From: Labia minor
Lineage: Eukaryota > Arthropoda > Insecta > Dermaptera > Spongiphoridae
NCBI GenBank assembly: GCA_963082975.1
Contig: OY720346.1
Location: forward strand, 48,890,296-48,954,295
Reading direction: 5' to 3'
DNA: 64,000 bases
A program made the translations under genes and the position numbers. Position 1 is the stretch's first letter; each line of letters opens with the position of its first letter. The notes under the pieces are model-generated. The model did no database searches. It was not told where the DNA came from and worked only from the letters and a program-made list of their open reading frames with translations. Positions 37,341 through 48,346 of this stretch are shown in pieces.

Positions 37341-38995
37341 CTCTACTCCCTCTCTATTACTTCGACTCTTTTTTTTTAATATAATATTTTTAATTTCTAA
37401 AGGAAATTCAAAATTATATTTACTTAAAATGTCAAATTGCAAGAGTTGGATAGTTTATGAATTTGCAAAGAAATTGCAAATGACTGAAATTTTTTTTTTT
37501 TTGCAAAAAAATACAAAAAAAGGCTAAAAAATGTACAAAAATTGCGAAAAATGGCAAAAAAGCTTGAAAAAAGGCGTTTTTTAAAATCTACCAGTGTGTT
37601 TGATTTTTATAGATCAGTGGAGATCTATTAAAAAAATCTTGAACAGGCTCAAATTTTAAAAAAGGTATATACTCACCCCTTAGAATATCTAACTAACAAC
37701 AAACAATGAAAGTTGAAATAAGGGCCTTGTGCCCCTACTCTATTTTTCTAACACATTCACAAAGTGTCTGTTTATTACCCCAAAGGGATTCCTGTTGCTA
37801 GACCCTTTTGAAGCCATAAAAATATTAAACTTTCAATCATTTAAAATTAATTTGGTATTAAAAATTAATTTCTTTAATTTTGATTCACATATTAATTATA
37901 ATAATAATATCAATATTTTATTTATTAAAAAATATCAAAAATTATTTTTATAACGAAAAATCTATCTTAGTTTAAAATAATTTTAATAAATGTGGAATTT
38001 AACTCGGATGACATATTTTCATTTCCAAGACAAAACAAGATCTTGCAGACCTATTGGGAAATTCCCATTTCTATTCTCAAATAATCCCAAATGTCTTAAA
38101 ATCACTATGGAAGACCCCCATAGCTCCGAAGGCCTAATATATATTATATAAAGGTCTAATTTTTTAATAAATTGGATTATTTTACTCTTACTAGATAAAA
38201 AAACACCTAAAAAATTTTTATAAACAGATAATCCGAACAAGGTTCAAGTATAGTCTGGCAATGAATCTGCTCGTTAGATAAATAAATGATTAAACTATTT
38301 AAAAACTAGAACAAACCAAAAAAAAAATTAATATTTGTATTACTCCTATTTATTTCGAAATTATTTCAATTACATCCAAAATCGAAAGGGAAAAATTGAA
38401 TAAAAAAAACATTAAATGATATTGGAAAGTGAAGACCATCTCTTTTAAGAATATTAAATTAATAATTAATTAATGGCTCTTATGGGAAATGAGTTTTTCA
38501 ATTACTGTCCAATACAATAAATAATATAATCATATATGCTTTTATTTAATAAATTAATAAATAAATACATTTATATTATTTAATGATTGAGCTACATTAA
38601 TGCCAAATCCTTTAGAAATGTTAGATGAATAAATATTAATACATTATTTTGTGTATTGTTGTTTTTGTTTCTTTTTAGGGAACTTTTTTGGTGTAAACCT
38701 TTATATATCAATAAATGTAAATTTGATTTTAAATAAATAATCCAATATTAAAGATTCAAATAGGAATAAAAATAGGTAAAAAAAAAGATATTTTACGATA
38801 TTTTCAAATATTAAAGGAAATTAAGATGAAGAGAAATTATTAAATGAAAAAGGGTGAGAAAAATAAATATTCAAAAGAGAAAAACATTGTATATTACTCT
38901 TAAACTATATATATTTAATGATGAATGATGAATTTAGAAGAAAATTACGATTCTATTTTATCTCTTCAAAGGTTCTCTATATATTCATTGATGGT
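36855..38995. other. AT-rich intergenic with AT microsatellite
   Basis: An AT dinucleotide tract occurs at about 37308-37338. The rest holds nothing I can identify; frames here are short and AT-driven. Confidence 0.4.
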
Positions 38996-38999
38996 GGTA

Positions 39000-39500
39000 A
39001 AGAGAAAGAGACAGAATGAAAGAGAAAGAGAGAGAGGATAAAGAAGAAGTGATATAGAATAAATTATAAATCTTTGAAACACATTGAACATGCGAGATGG
39101 TGAATGTTCAGGGTCGTACAATCAACACAAAGCGACAGCAATGAAGACGAATTGAGGGTAAAAGGATAAAGGAAAGTGAAAACCATTGAAAGACACGTCG
39201 ACGTATTTGCTCGCCTTTTGCTCCATTTGTGAAGATGACTTTGCCTGGTGGTGTATGTCTGTCGGTCTCTCTGTTTTGGCTCGATTCGATTTAATTGACG
39301 AGTTGTTAAAAGTTGTTTCTTATTCCATCTCTCTCTTCTTCTTCTTCTCGTTCCTCATCCCTTCCATCATCACCTCAACCATTTTCACCCTATCGCGCGA
39401 ATGATGTTGTAGTAGGTCTTCTCCTTGTAGTCCATGAGATCTAATTGCTATTAATTGATAATAATTTCCAGCCTCTATTGATAATCAAAGCGAGTCTTGT
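39000..39500. other. GC-elevated unique island with GA-rich leader
   Basis: Purine-rich GAGA tract at about 39000-39040, then unique mixed sequence. A 72-codon frame at 39186-39404 lacks any recognisable motif and its second half is a CTT/TTC simple tract, so I do not call a gene. Confidence 0.3.
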
Positions 39501-39981
39501 TCACAGTTTCTATTTGAATGAATAAGCAATTAGCAATGAATATATATCTATCTTCAGATATATATATATATACTTATATATAACCAGATATAATAAATTC
39601 ATTGTAACAATATCTTTCTATAGTATTAGTAATAAAAATTAAATTAATAAATTAATTAGATATTTCTACAAGAAAATTACAAAAGACATTGATATTTCTA
39701 AATTGTATTCAAATCCTGCTACAATTACACTCATCCTTTATTTATTTATGTTGTACAAATTTTCAATCATTCAAAAAAATACATTTTATTCATTCACTCA
39801 GGTTCATATACATTTTCACAATTGATGTTAATACATTTTTTTAAAAATTAATAAAATTTATTAATTCAATTTAATTACTTAATTTGAGTTTTAGATATTT
39901 AACAGAATACAATTGTGTCTTGCAATGGCTGCAGTAAGTGTTTCGTCGAGATTCAATCTTAAGAACTTAATCTACTTACTA

Positions 39982-40521
39982 TTAGGTTGGCAACTAAGTC
40001 ATTGCCGTTTTTTTTAAGAAAATCAAAGACAATTTTTTCATCGAACTAAATAACTTTATTCTGTAATGTATTGCCCATTTTGATCAATGACCTTTTGCCA
40101 TCTTTCAGGCAGCATTTCGATTATTGCTTTGAATAGGTCGTCATCAACTTCAACTGGACGACCAGAGTGTTTTTCATCTTTGAGTGAAAAATCCCCAGAA
40201 CGAAATTTGGCAAACTAATTTTGACACTGCCGTTCCTTTAAGGTTTCGTCGCTATAAACAACATATAACTTTTTATGAGCTTGCGGTGCGTTTTTCCCTT
40301 TGTGGAAATAAAAAAGCAAAATATGACGAAAATGTTCCTTTTGATCTTCCATTTTTCAACGAACGACAAACGAAAACTACGGAACCGATCAAAAAACTTT
40401 TTTTACTGATTGACAGCTGAATTGCCACCTATCAAATACCAAAATGTGTTTTACATTTGGACTACGTCGGTAAACCTAAAAATTCAACTGAAGTCATCTA
40501 TGAATGAAATCGGCAACCCAA
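39982..40521 (-). mobile_element. Mariner element 1, internally deleted, both ends present
   Basis: The ends are TTAGGTTGGCAACTAAGTC and the imperfect inverse ATGAAATCGGCAACCCAA, each bordered by TA (39980-39981, 40522-40523). On the minus strand it encodes RHILLFYFHKGKNAPQAHKK, ERQCQN(stop)FAKFRSGDFSLKD and SGRPVEVDDDLFKAIIEMLP, then jumps straight to ERWQKVIDQNGQYI near the C-terminus. The D,D34D catalytic core is deleted. Length is 540 bp against about 1.3 kb for an intact mariner. Confidence 0.9.
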
Positions 40522-40799
40522 TACATTTTTTTTTATTTATTTTTTTTTTTTAAATAATTTTGAATATTTTAAATAGAGTTTTTTAAATAGGATTTTATAT
40601 TTTTTTTAAAGTACTTATTTTAGTGCTCATATAAAATTTTAAAATAATTAGAGTGATTTGAATTAATACCCCCTATAATTATTTGAAAATTTTTATAATT
40701 TGATGTTTAAAGTTTTCTGTTTAAAATAATTCAAATTTAGAAATTAAATAGAATGTATAACAAATCGATGTTTATTTTTGAGATTAATTTTGAATTTTA

Positions 40800-41400
40800 A
40801 AGAGATATTAGATTGATGACTTAAAGTCATGAGGAGTGTGCGTGGGGGGTGGGGGTAGAAGCGAGGGTTGAAATAATTTTAAATTATATAATTAATAGGA
40901 TCAATTAATCATTATTATAGAGGACAACAGAATAACGAGGGAGACAGGTGTCCTTACACGAGTCGTGTTAGCATTTGGGCGAAAGGGGAGAGAGGACGAG
41001 TTTAATTGAAACTCCATAGCGGCTGCCTCGTGTCAGAAAGACCTAAAATGTAGAGGATAAATACCACATACACAGAAACACAGACACACACAAACACACA
41101 TATATATATATTCGGATGATATTTGAACAGAATCGCGGGGTTGCCTTGGGGTCTTTGCCCATTCCACCCCTCCCCCTTCCTCCCCCCGATTCATCCCTAC
41201 TAACGCATCGCATAATGGAAAGCAAACAATTAGACGAAGAAACGGACAGAGGCCGAATCCCCCGGGAGGGTGGCAAAGGCGAGGCCATCAAAATATACAT
41301 CATCCTCATTCTTCTCTTACGCCTCACCCACCTCTAGAGGGGTCGTTTTGCACACTGCCCGCGTCATAGGCTTATTAGCCTGTTTGTACAGGAGTAAAAA
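40800..41400. other. GC-elevated unique island with CA and TA tracts
   Basis: Includes G-rich GTGCGTGGGGGGTGGGGGTA (40838), a CA/TA microsatellite (about 41070-41110), and unique sequence to 41400. Opposing short frames at 41043-41337 are compositional and show no protein motif. Confidence 0.3.
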
Positions 41401-41778
41401 TCCACCAATTGATGTTTAGTCAGTCCTGGAATAGTTTTTCTTATTGACACTGATAATAAGATCTCGCTGATTCTATTTATTTTACTTTCATAAAAATATC
41501 AGTCTTTCAAAGATGATAAATAAAAAGAAAAGAAAAGAATTAAACATTGATTTGGTAAAATAATCATCAAATAAGAAGAAAATAATATGAAAGACCAGTT
41601 ATAAGAGAAGTACTACAATGGGTAGGGCTTCTCAATTTGATAAAATAACAAATAAATAAATAGATTTCGAAATATAATTTCATTTAAAGCAACCAATAAT
41701 AAAAGAACAACTTATTCAAGAAGTTAAATTAATTTTTTGTTCTTGAGTTTAATTCGGATATAAAAAAATATAATATAA

Positions 41779-42615
41779 CAACGGTGGCCAAACCGAGGCT
41801 CTTTTTAATTGAGCCACAATCATGTGGCTCAATTAAAAAATTTAATGTCATGACACATATATATTTACCACACTCCCCTAAAAGAAAATTAGCTGGAGTG
41901 TCTCCACTCGACTATCTCGCAATTTGAATTGGATTAAATAACATAATATATTATATTTAAATTAAATTTAATTAATTATAAATTATAAATAATAAATAAT
42001 AAATATTAAACCAGCGCATGTTTGGCTTTTTGTTGATGGCACCACGTCACGTGTTGACGCGTGAGATTTTCAGTGTTAAAAAATTAATTCTGGTAATTTC
42101 AGCGAATCAATCAAGCTGAAATTCTATATATAGCAGTTTTATATAATTATTAATCATGTGAAAAATTATCAAACATATATCTTTATTTTTACGGTCACTT
42201 TAGAGGAAAAAAAATCAAAACGTTGTAGGTAATGACCCTCTTCCGGTTGAGCTACATTTCTCAAAAGTTGATAGAAAACTATGAATTTTGAATAATGTCC
42301 ATGTACCAAATTTCATCATTCTAGCTCAAACCGTTTTTGCGTAATCTTGCCTACATACATACACACATACACACATACACACATACACACACACATACAC
42401 ACACACAGACATTTTTCTCAACCTTAGTGAAAATGATTCAGGAACCTTCAAAACGTATAAAAACATCAAAATCTCAACATCGAAAATTTTCATGATCGCA
42501 ATACTATCTCTGGCGAGATAGTAAAAAAGAAGGGAAAATTTTTTTTCGATTTGGCTCTTAAATATTTTCGATTTTTCAATAAGGCTCTAAGTAACACCAA
42601 GTGTGGCCACCCCTG
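41779..42615. mobile_element. hAT MITE (same family as 14630) carrying a nested HINE-like element
   Basis: The left end CAACGGTGGCCA and the right end's inverse CAGGGGTGGCCA match the terminal family of 14630-14761. The flanking 8-mers TAATATAA and TAATAATT agree at only five positions, so the target duplication is imperfect or the ends are slightly off. The copy of repeat family 2 at 41891-42526 sits inside. Confidence 0.7.
41891..42526 (+). mobile_element. HINE-like repeat family 2, copy 2
   Basis: Full-length match to 6831-7412, from AGCTGGAGTGTCTCCACTCG to the ACTATCTC-TGGC-GAGATAGT hairpin, with a longer CA microsatellite (42357-42408). Confidence 0.85.
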
Positions 42616-42717
42616 TAATAATTATAATATAATACTTTATATATATAATATGCATGATTTCATATGGATTAATTCATATGGATTCATTTGTATATATATG
42701 CATGATTAATTCATATG

Positions 42718-43190
42718 ATGTTTGGCTCTTTGTTGATGGCACCATGTCACGTGCTAGCGCGTGATTTTCAATCGTGTTAAAAAATTAATTCCGGTACTTT
42801 CAGCAATTCAACAAAAGCTGAAATTCTATATATAGTAGTTTTATACAATTTTTAATCATGTGAACAACTATCAAACATATATCTTTATTTTTACGGTCAG
42901 TCTAGAGGAAAAAAATAAAAACGTGGTAGGTATTGACTCTCTTCCGAAAGAACTATATTTCTCAAAAGTTGATAGAAAAATACGAATTTTGAATAATGCC
43001 CGTGTACTAAATTTCCTTATTCTAGCTCAACCGTTTTTGCGTAATCTTGTCTACATACACACGAACAACACAGACATTTTTCTCAACCTTAGTGAAAATC
43101 ACGCAGGGACCTTGAAAACGTATAAAAACATCAAAATCTCGACATCGAAAATTTTCGTGATCGCAATACTATCTCTGGCGAGATAGTAAA
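42718..43190 (+). mobile_element. HINE-like repeat family 2, copy 3 (5'-truncated)
   Basis: Begins within the family at the TTTGGCTCTTTGTTGATGGC block and ends at the same terminal hairpin. The microsatellite is nearly absent (ACACGAACAACACAG). The open frame across it is not a gene. Confidence 0.85.
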
Positions 43191-43438
43191 AAATAAGAAT
43201 AATCTATCTATGATAATATATTTTGAAATAAAATAATGTCATTGATTTTCTAAAAATAAATAAAATATAAATAATATGAAATGATTTGTATTTTTTTTTT
43301 TTTTTGTTTCTTATTATTTTATTAAAGTACACTTAAAATATTTTCAAATAAATTAGGAAAGAAAAAAAACAAAAAAAAAACTGATAAAAAATGTACCTAA
43401 TCATTCAATTAGGAATTAAAATAAGATAAGATGGGACC

Positions 43439-43448
43439 TATATAAAAG
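43439..43448 (+). promoter_or_regulatory. TATA box of gene C
   Basis: TATATAAAAG about 50 nt before the ATG, with TCAGAC (43471), an arthropod-type initiator, at the expected 32-34 nt spacing. Confidence 0.7.
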
Positions 43449-43488
43449 ACAAACAAAATCGGACCAAATGTCAGACACAAATTTCAAG

Positions 43489-45247
43489 ATGAAAGGAACA
43501 TTGTGTATTTTGCTTCTCGGACTTGCCGTTGCACAGGTAATTTATAAATACTGATTAATCATTACAAAGTAAAAAACAGTTTTGGAAAATAAGTAATATT
43601 TATTTATTTTTTTTTTATATATATATAAATAATTTCTCAGTCTCGTAAGAATAGTATTTCGATTTCATTATTATTCTATTATTTTACTAATTTTCATTAG
43701 TTTTTCTTACATTTCACTATTGTTTGCATATATTACTCAGCATATTTTTCTAAAAATTTTTCAAATTTAAAATTCATTGTGAATACATACTAGATCTTTA
43801 ATTCACTATATAGTAATATATTATGGAATAGATAACATATATAAGTTAATTTAGTGGATAGAAGTTTAAAATTATTTTTAGGATATTTAAAAAACCTATG
43901 TATTCTAATTTCTCCATAGGCTCTAGTCTTATAAGTTAATTATATTCACTGATAGAGGTATCTAATATAAATAAATATTAATTGATTAAAAATGTATTAT
44001 AATTTGTCGATAGGCTCTGGTGCCAAAACGTATGGTGCTTGGCCAGAATGGAATCCATCCAAAGAAAACTTTAAAAGAATGGCAAGAGCTTGTTGAGAAA
44101 ACCAAATATGTACCACCAAGTCCTCGTGTTCGTGGAATTTTCCCTCAACCAGGTAAATTATTATATGGAAACATAAAAAGTAGAGAAAGACATTCTCTTT
44201 TAACTTAACGTGCATATATAGATTATATTAAAATGGCATAATGTTTGAATTTAGCTTCTTCTGGAAAAATTTTGACTCCTCGTATCATTGGAGGAGACGC
44301 TGCTCAAGAAGGCCAATTTCCCTGGCAAGTTTCTGTTGTGATTGACGACATGTATTTCTGTGGTGGCTCTTTGTTGTCTGATGGTTGGGTCTTAACTGCT
44401 GGACATTGCGTTGCTGATGCACAAAACTGGGTTATCCGTGCTGGTTCTTTGAAACCACAAAGCGGTGGACAGAGTGTTGAAACTTCAGGTGGAATCCTCC
44501 ATGAAGGTTACGATGATTACACTTTAGAAAATGATATTGGTGTTGTTCAGATTTCTGGAATTAATCTTGGAGGTAAAAATAATTATATTTATTTTTAATA
44601 TCATTGTAAATTAATAATAATAAATCTACTAAACTATTCATTCTTTTTCAGGTAATGTTAACAGTGTTAAACTTCCAAGCCGTGATATTGGAGACCTCGT
44701 CGGAACAACCGCCCGTGTCAGTGGATGGGGATTAACTAGTGACAGTTAGTATTCAATTTATATTTATTTGTATTATTTAATTTATTTAAAATATTATAAT
44801 TCTTCGTTTTATATTTTTCCTTATTCTCTTTTATTAACATTCTTTTTATATTTAGATGCTGGATCAATTTCTCCAGTTCTCAACTATGTTGACTTGAATA
44901 TTGTTGATGTCAATACCTGTCTCGCTTATTATGGTGGTGTTCCTAAAACCATTATCTGTATTGATACCACAAATGGAAAGAGCAGCTGCAATGTAAATAT
45001 ATTTTTTTTATTATTATTTTGACTAACATCTTCAATTAATTAATAAACTAAAATATTGTCTTTATCTTCTTTACAGGGTGACTCAGGCGGTCCACTCGTC
45101 ATCCAAGGAGATGATGGTATCTGGACTGAAGTCGGTGTTGTCTCTTTCGGATCTATTGAAGGATGTGAAGTTGGAGCACCAGCTGGTTTCACTCGTGTCT
45201 CCGAATACCTTGATTGGATCTCAGAAAAAACTGGTCTTCGCATTTAA
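43489..45247 (+). CDS. Brachyurin/chymotrypsin-like serine protease, gene C (six exons, intact)
   Basis: A secreted protease zymogen. Exons: 43489-43536, 44014-44152, 44255-44572, 44652-44744, 44856-44992 and 45077-45247, all GT-AG, joining to 301 residues plus TAA. Order: signal peptide [16 protein letters not shown] (1-16); a propeptide of about 56 residues; activation site TPR before IIGG (Ile73); His113 in LTAGHC; Asp156 in ENDIGV; Ser248 in NGDSGGP. Residue 189 (chymotrypsin numbering) is Ser and the 226 position is Ala, so a chymotrypsin- or elastase-like pocket is more likely than trypsin. The C-terminus ([25 protein letters not shown]) resembles crustacean brachyurins, but brachyurin's pocket Asp at 226 is absent. 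Exon 2 is longer and better conserved than expected for a propeptide. Confidence 0.93.
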
Positions 45248-45292
45248 ATATCTATTTATATTTTATGTTAAAATATATTTATGATCATTTAA

Positions 45293-45298
45293 AATAAA
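45293..45298 (+). terminator. Polyadenylation signal of gene C
   Basis: AATAAA 46 nt after the stop codon of gene C. Confidence 0.6.
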
Positions 45299-45702
45299 CC
45301 TTTAATCTTACACCTTTTGAATTATTTTTTCTTATACTATATATTTATTATTCTTATCCATACCTTATCCATTTTATTTGAACAATTTTCAGTTTTAAGA
45401 TTATAAACCCTTGAACTTAAATAATATTTTAAAATATATCATATACAATCATAATATAATAACACTAAGCCCTATATATTAATGACCTAAGCACTTGGCA
45501 GACTTAAGTGTTTTAAAAAACTTTTAGATGTGCTGTTAATTAGCAACATGATTAATGAATTGTTCAAATTAAAGATTCACAAAAATAAGAATCTTACGTA
45601 CATAAATATATAGAATACAAATATGTAAAAACTTCCTGATAATTTTATATATGTAGATTCTAATATGTACAATCAAAGCAATAAATAATTTTGTCTCTAG
45701 AA

Positions 45703-45932
45703 CAGTGATTCTCAACCTTTTTTTTACCGCAGCACATTTTTAAAGCTTTAAAAATTTGGCGGCACACAAAGAAAAAGATATGTGTAAAAGTTTACCATAT
45801 TGAAAAAAGTGGTCCCAAAAACGGTTTACCTTTTTTTTAGAACAAAATTGAAAAAAATTTAGAAAAAAAAGTTTAAGAGCCTCGTATTCTAGTCACTCTA
45901 AAGTGTCGCGGCACAGTGGTTGAGAATCACTG
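45703..45932. mobile_element. hAT MITE with 15-bp perfect inverted termini
   Basis: Starts CAGTGATTCTCAACC and ends GGTTGAGAATCACTG. Flanking 8-mers are CTCTAGAA and CTCTAATA, a near-match target duplication. Such CAGTGNTTCTCAA ends are common in hAT-Charlie-like families. The 230-bp element is non-coding and lies just downstream of gene C. Confidence 0.85.
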
Positions 45933-46476
45933 CTCTAATATATATATATATATATCCTTCATGTAAGTTATTGAAACATGTTACAAAAAGGGAACAAATC
46001 TATTTTAATAGTTTCCTAAAGGGTCTTATCCTTTTGTCAGAACTTTTTTACTGTTAAAGCTAAACAATTGATTAGGAACATTTGTAACTTAGTCATTTAG
46101 TATCTAGCATTATATTACAGAAATAAACTATCCTTATGATTCTTACCAAATAAGCGAACGAATAAACGAAGAAATAAACGATAAAAATTTTATTTTTTGT
46201 ACAATTGGTAATTTTGTAAATCAATGATTGCAGCTTTTTTATTAATATTTTCTGATATTGGTAGATTTTCATATATTCTAATATTCCATTTTAATTATTA
46301 AAATTTAAATTTATTTAAGTTATTATAATTACTAGATTATTGAAAAATATTAAGAATAAGAGTTCACTTTTAAACTTACCAGCTTGATCATATTCCGAGA
46401 TTATATTATAATTCCAATAAACTTCCAATAATAACCAGAATTTCGTACATTGATTAATTTTTTTAAATACTTTTAA

Positions 46477-47798
46477 GGATGTGGCTATTTATACATACAG
46501 TATGTATACGCAATTGGCTATTTATACATAGTGTATGTATACTCAATTGGCTATTTATACATACAGTATGTATACGCAATTGAATATTTATACATACCGT
46601 ATGTATAAGCAATTAGCTATTTGTAGTTACGTTTAACGTACTAACTAACCAAAAAAAAAGATTATTAATATTAATATTTTACTAAAAACTACATAATTAT
46701 AGAAAAATAACGTTTTAGTTCAGTACCAACTAAGCTATCCATGCAACTTCCAGCTTCAACTAAGTTACTTGTCTCAGATTCTATCGAACTAATTGTAGGT
46801 CCACTATACTCATTCTCAAACAGAGAAACCCCATTTCTAGCATTTTTTTTTCAATTAATTTTAGTTCGTTCATATATTTGTTAAAGGTTGAGGTTCCATA
46901 ATTTGATAAAATATCTGCGATATTTTTTGATATTGTCAGTGCTGTATTGAATTTTTCTCGATCCGAAAATATTTTTTGAAAACCATTAAATTCATCCTTG
47001 TCCATATCAACAATGTCTACATCATTCATGCCTTCATTTTGGTCCACTTCGGTACATGAAGCAAAAAGTTTGTTTCGAAAAATTTGTATATCCTTTCTTA
47101 TAAACTGTTTCCCACTTTTTTTACTTAAAACTGCAGCAACCATTCCATCTTTGGCGCTAGACAAGATTAATTCTGTTGTTGTTTCGTAATCATTTTCATT
47201 CATAATTTTGGCTTTGCCGTAATTACTATATTCTTCTTTGCCAACGGTATGATTGTGATTTAGTAATAGTTTTGTTAATATTTCCATTTTTCATTTTTGC
47301 TTTTATAAAAATTTATTTGAGCTGGACAATTCTTGTAGTAGTAATGTTGATTCGGACGTTTTCCCAGGCATTTTGAATTTTGCTTAATACCATGACAACA
47401 TTTGTACAGTACTTGTTTCTGAGACCGTGTTCTAATAACAAATGGATGATAATGCTCATTACAAAATACATTAACAGTCTTTGATAACTGTTCATAATCA
47501 TTAAAATGTTGACCAACATTTAAAATATGTTCACTAACATTGTTGTCATCAACGGGCATTTGTTCTGTCATCTAAAATTGAGGTTAGAATATATATTAGA
47601 ATAATATAATTAATTTAAAAAAATCAGTTAATTCCTTGCAACACTTTTATAGAATAAGTCATTCACAATTTAACACTGTATGTATAAATATCCAATTGGG
47701 TATACATTCTGTATGTATAAATAGCCAATTGAGTATACATACACTATGTATAAATAGCCAATTGAGTATACATACACTATGTATAAATAGCCACATCC
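46477..47798 (-). mobile_element. Mutator-like (MULE) element with tandem-repeat terminal inverted repeats
   Basis: The ends GGATGTGGCTATTTATACAT and its inverse bound a 1322-bp unit, flanked by the perfect 9-bp duplication TACTTTTAA (46468-46476 and 47799-47807), the length typical of Mutator-like elements. Each terminal repeat (about 130-150 bp) is itself built from roughly 33-bp tandem units containing GGCTATTTATACATA. Between them lies a protein-coding remnant (46781-47571). It sits about 110 bp upstream of the TATA box of the orphan protease exon. Confidence 0.85.
46781..47571 (-). pseudogene. MULE transposase N-terminal zinc-finger region (frameshifted, no catalytic core)
   Basis: The first frame (47571-47275) carries NEHYHPFVIRTRS, YKCCHG, KRPNQHYYYKNCPAQI and KWKY, the cysteine/histidine pattern of FLYWCH/WRKY-GCM1-like DNA-binding domains found at the N-terminus of MULE transposases. 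The second frame, overlapping by 13 nt (47287-46781), continues with LLLNHNHTVGKEEYSNYGKA, consistent with a -1/+1 break within one protein. Its remaining 130 residues are acidic and helical-looking. I do not recognise them, and no DDE domain is present. It may be a truncated, DNA-binding-only product; activity is unknown. Confidence 0.65.
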
Positions 47799-47908
47799 TA
47801 CTTTTAATACTTTTAAAATATTTAGTAAGAATTCAAAAATAGAAAAAAAAACATTGGTAATGGAAATTAATCATTAAAATAAAGAAAATTATATTAGATA
47901 AGATGAGG

Positions 47909-47918
47909 TATATATAAG
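47909..47918 (+). promoter_or_regulatory. TATA box of orphan protease exon
   Basis: TATATATAAG about 42 nt before the ATG at 47951, in the same layout as genes C and D. Confidence 0.55.
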
Positions 47919-47950
47919 AGAACTAAAATATTGCCCACTCAAATTTTAAG

Positions 47951-47998
47951 ATGTTAGGAAAATTGTGTATTCTGTTTGTTTGTCTTGCCGTAGTTCAG
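47951..47998 (+). pseudogene. Orphan serine-protease signal-peptide exon
   Basis: Encodes MLGKLCILFVCLAVVQ and ends at CAG before a GTATAT donor. It has the same 48-nt length and phase as exon 1 of genes C and D, with an upstream TATA box. No propeptide or catalytic exon follows before gene D. A Penelope-like fragment occupies the following 1.4 kb. It is probably the 5' remnant of another cluster copy. It could also act as an alternative first exon for gene D, since its phase is compatible, but nothing in the sequence proves that. Confidence 0.75.
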
Positions 47999-48304
47999 GT
48001 ATATTAATTTATATTTATCCAAATATAATAAATATAACCGTAATCGTTAGAATATCAAAGTAACCCATTTTGAGAAACTGAAATTTTTAAATTTATTATT
48101 GATATTTTATTTCATCTGATTAAGAAATGACTATTCATTAGTTTAAAGAAGAAAGAAAATAAAATAAAATATTAATTAACAATTCTATAATAGTGTATAG
48201 ATGTATTTATTAAAGCTTTTGTGGTTATTTTGATAATTATTAAGGGAATTTTTATTAAAAGACCACATTATTTGTATAAAATTATTTATTAAATTAAAAT
48301 AATT

Positions 48305-48346
48305 GTACAACGTTTCAACTGCTTATTCTGCAGTCGTTTTCAAGTA
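48305..48346 (-). ncRNA. Degenerate hammerhead-ribozyme-like motif (candidate)
   Basis: On the minus strand, TTGAAAA is followed by a stem CGACTGC / GCAGTTG with an AGAATAA loop and then AAACGT. Position and layout recall the hammerhead motifs known from Penelope-like elements (CTGANGA, stem II, GAAAC). The first core block departs from consensus, so catalytic ability is doubtful. Confidence 0.3.

Noticed and set aside
39186..39404. 72-codon frame in a GC-elevated island
   Set aside because: The second half is a CTT/TTC simple tract, with no domain, splice context or homologue that I can recognise.
42860..43186. 108-codon open frame
   Set aside because: It lies wholly within copy 3 of the family 2 repeat; the same stretch in other copies is not open.
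45040..45243. Minus-strand frames over the last protease exons (also 51481-51684)
   Set aside because: Exact antisense of the GDSGGP exon; no independent features.
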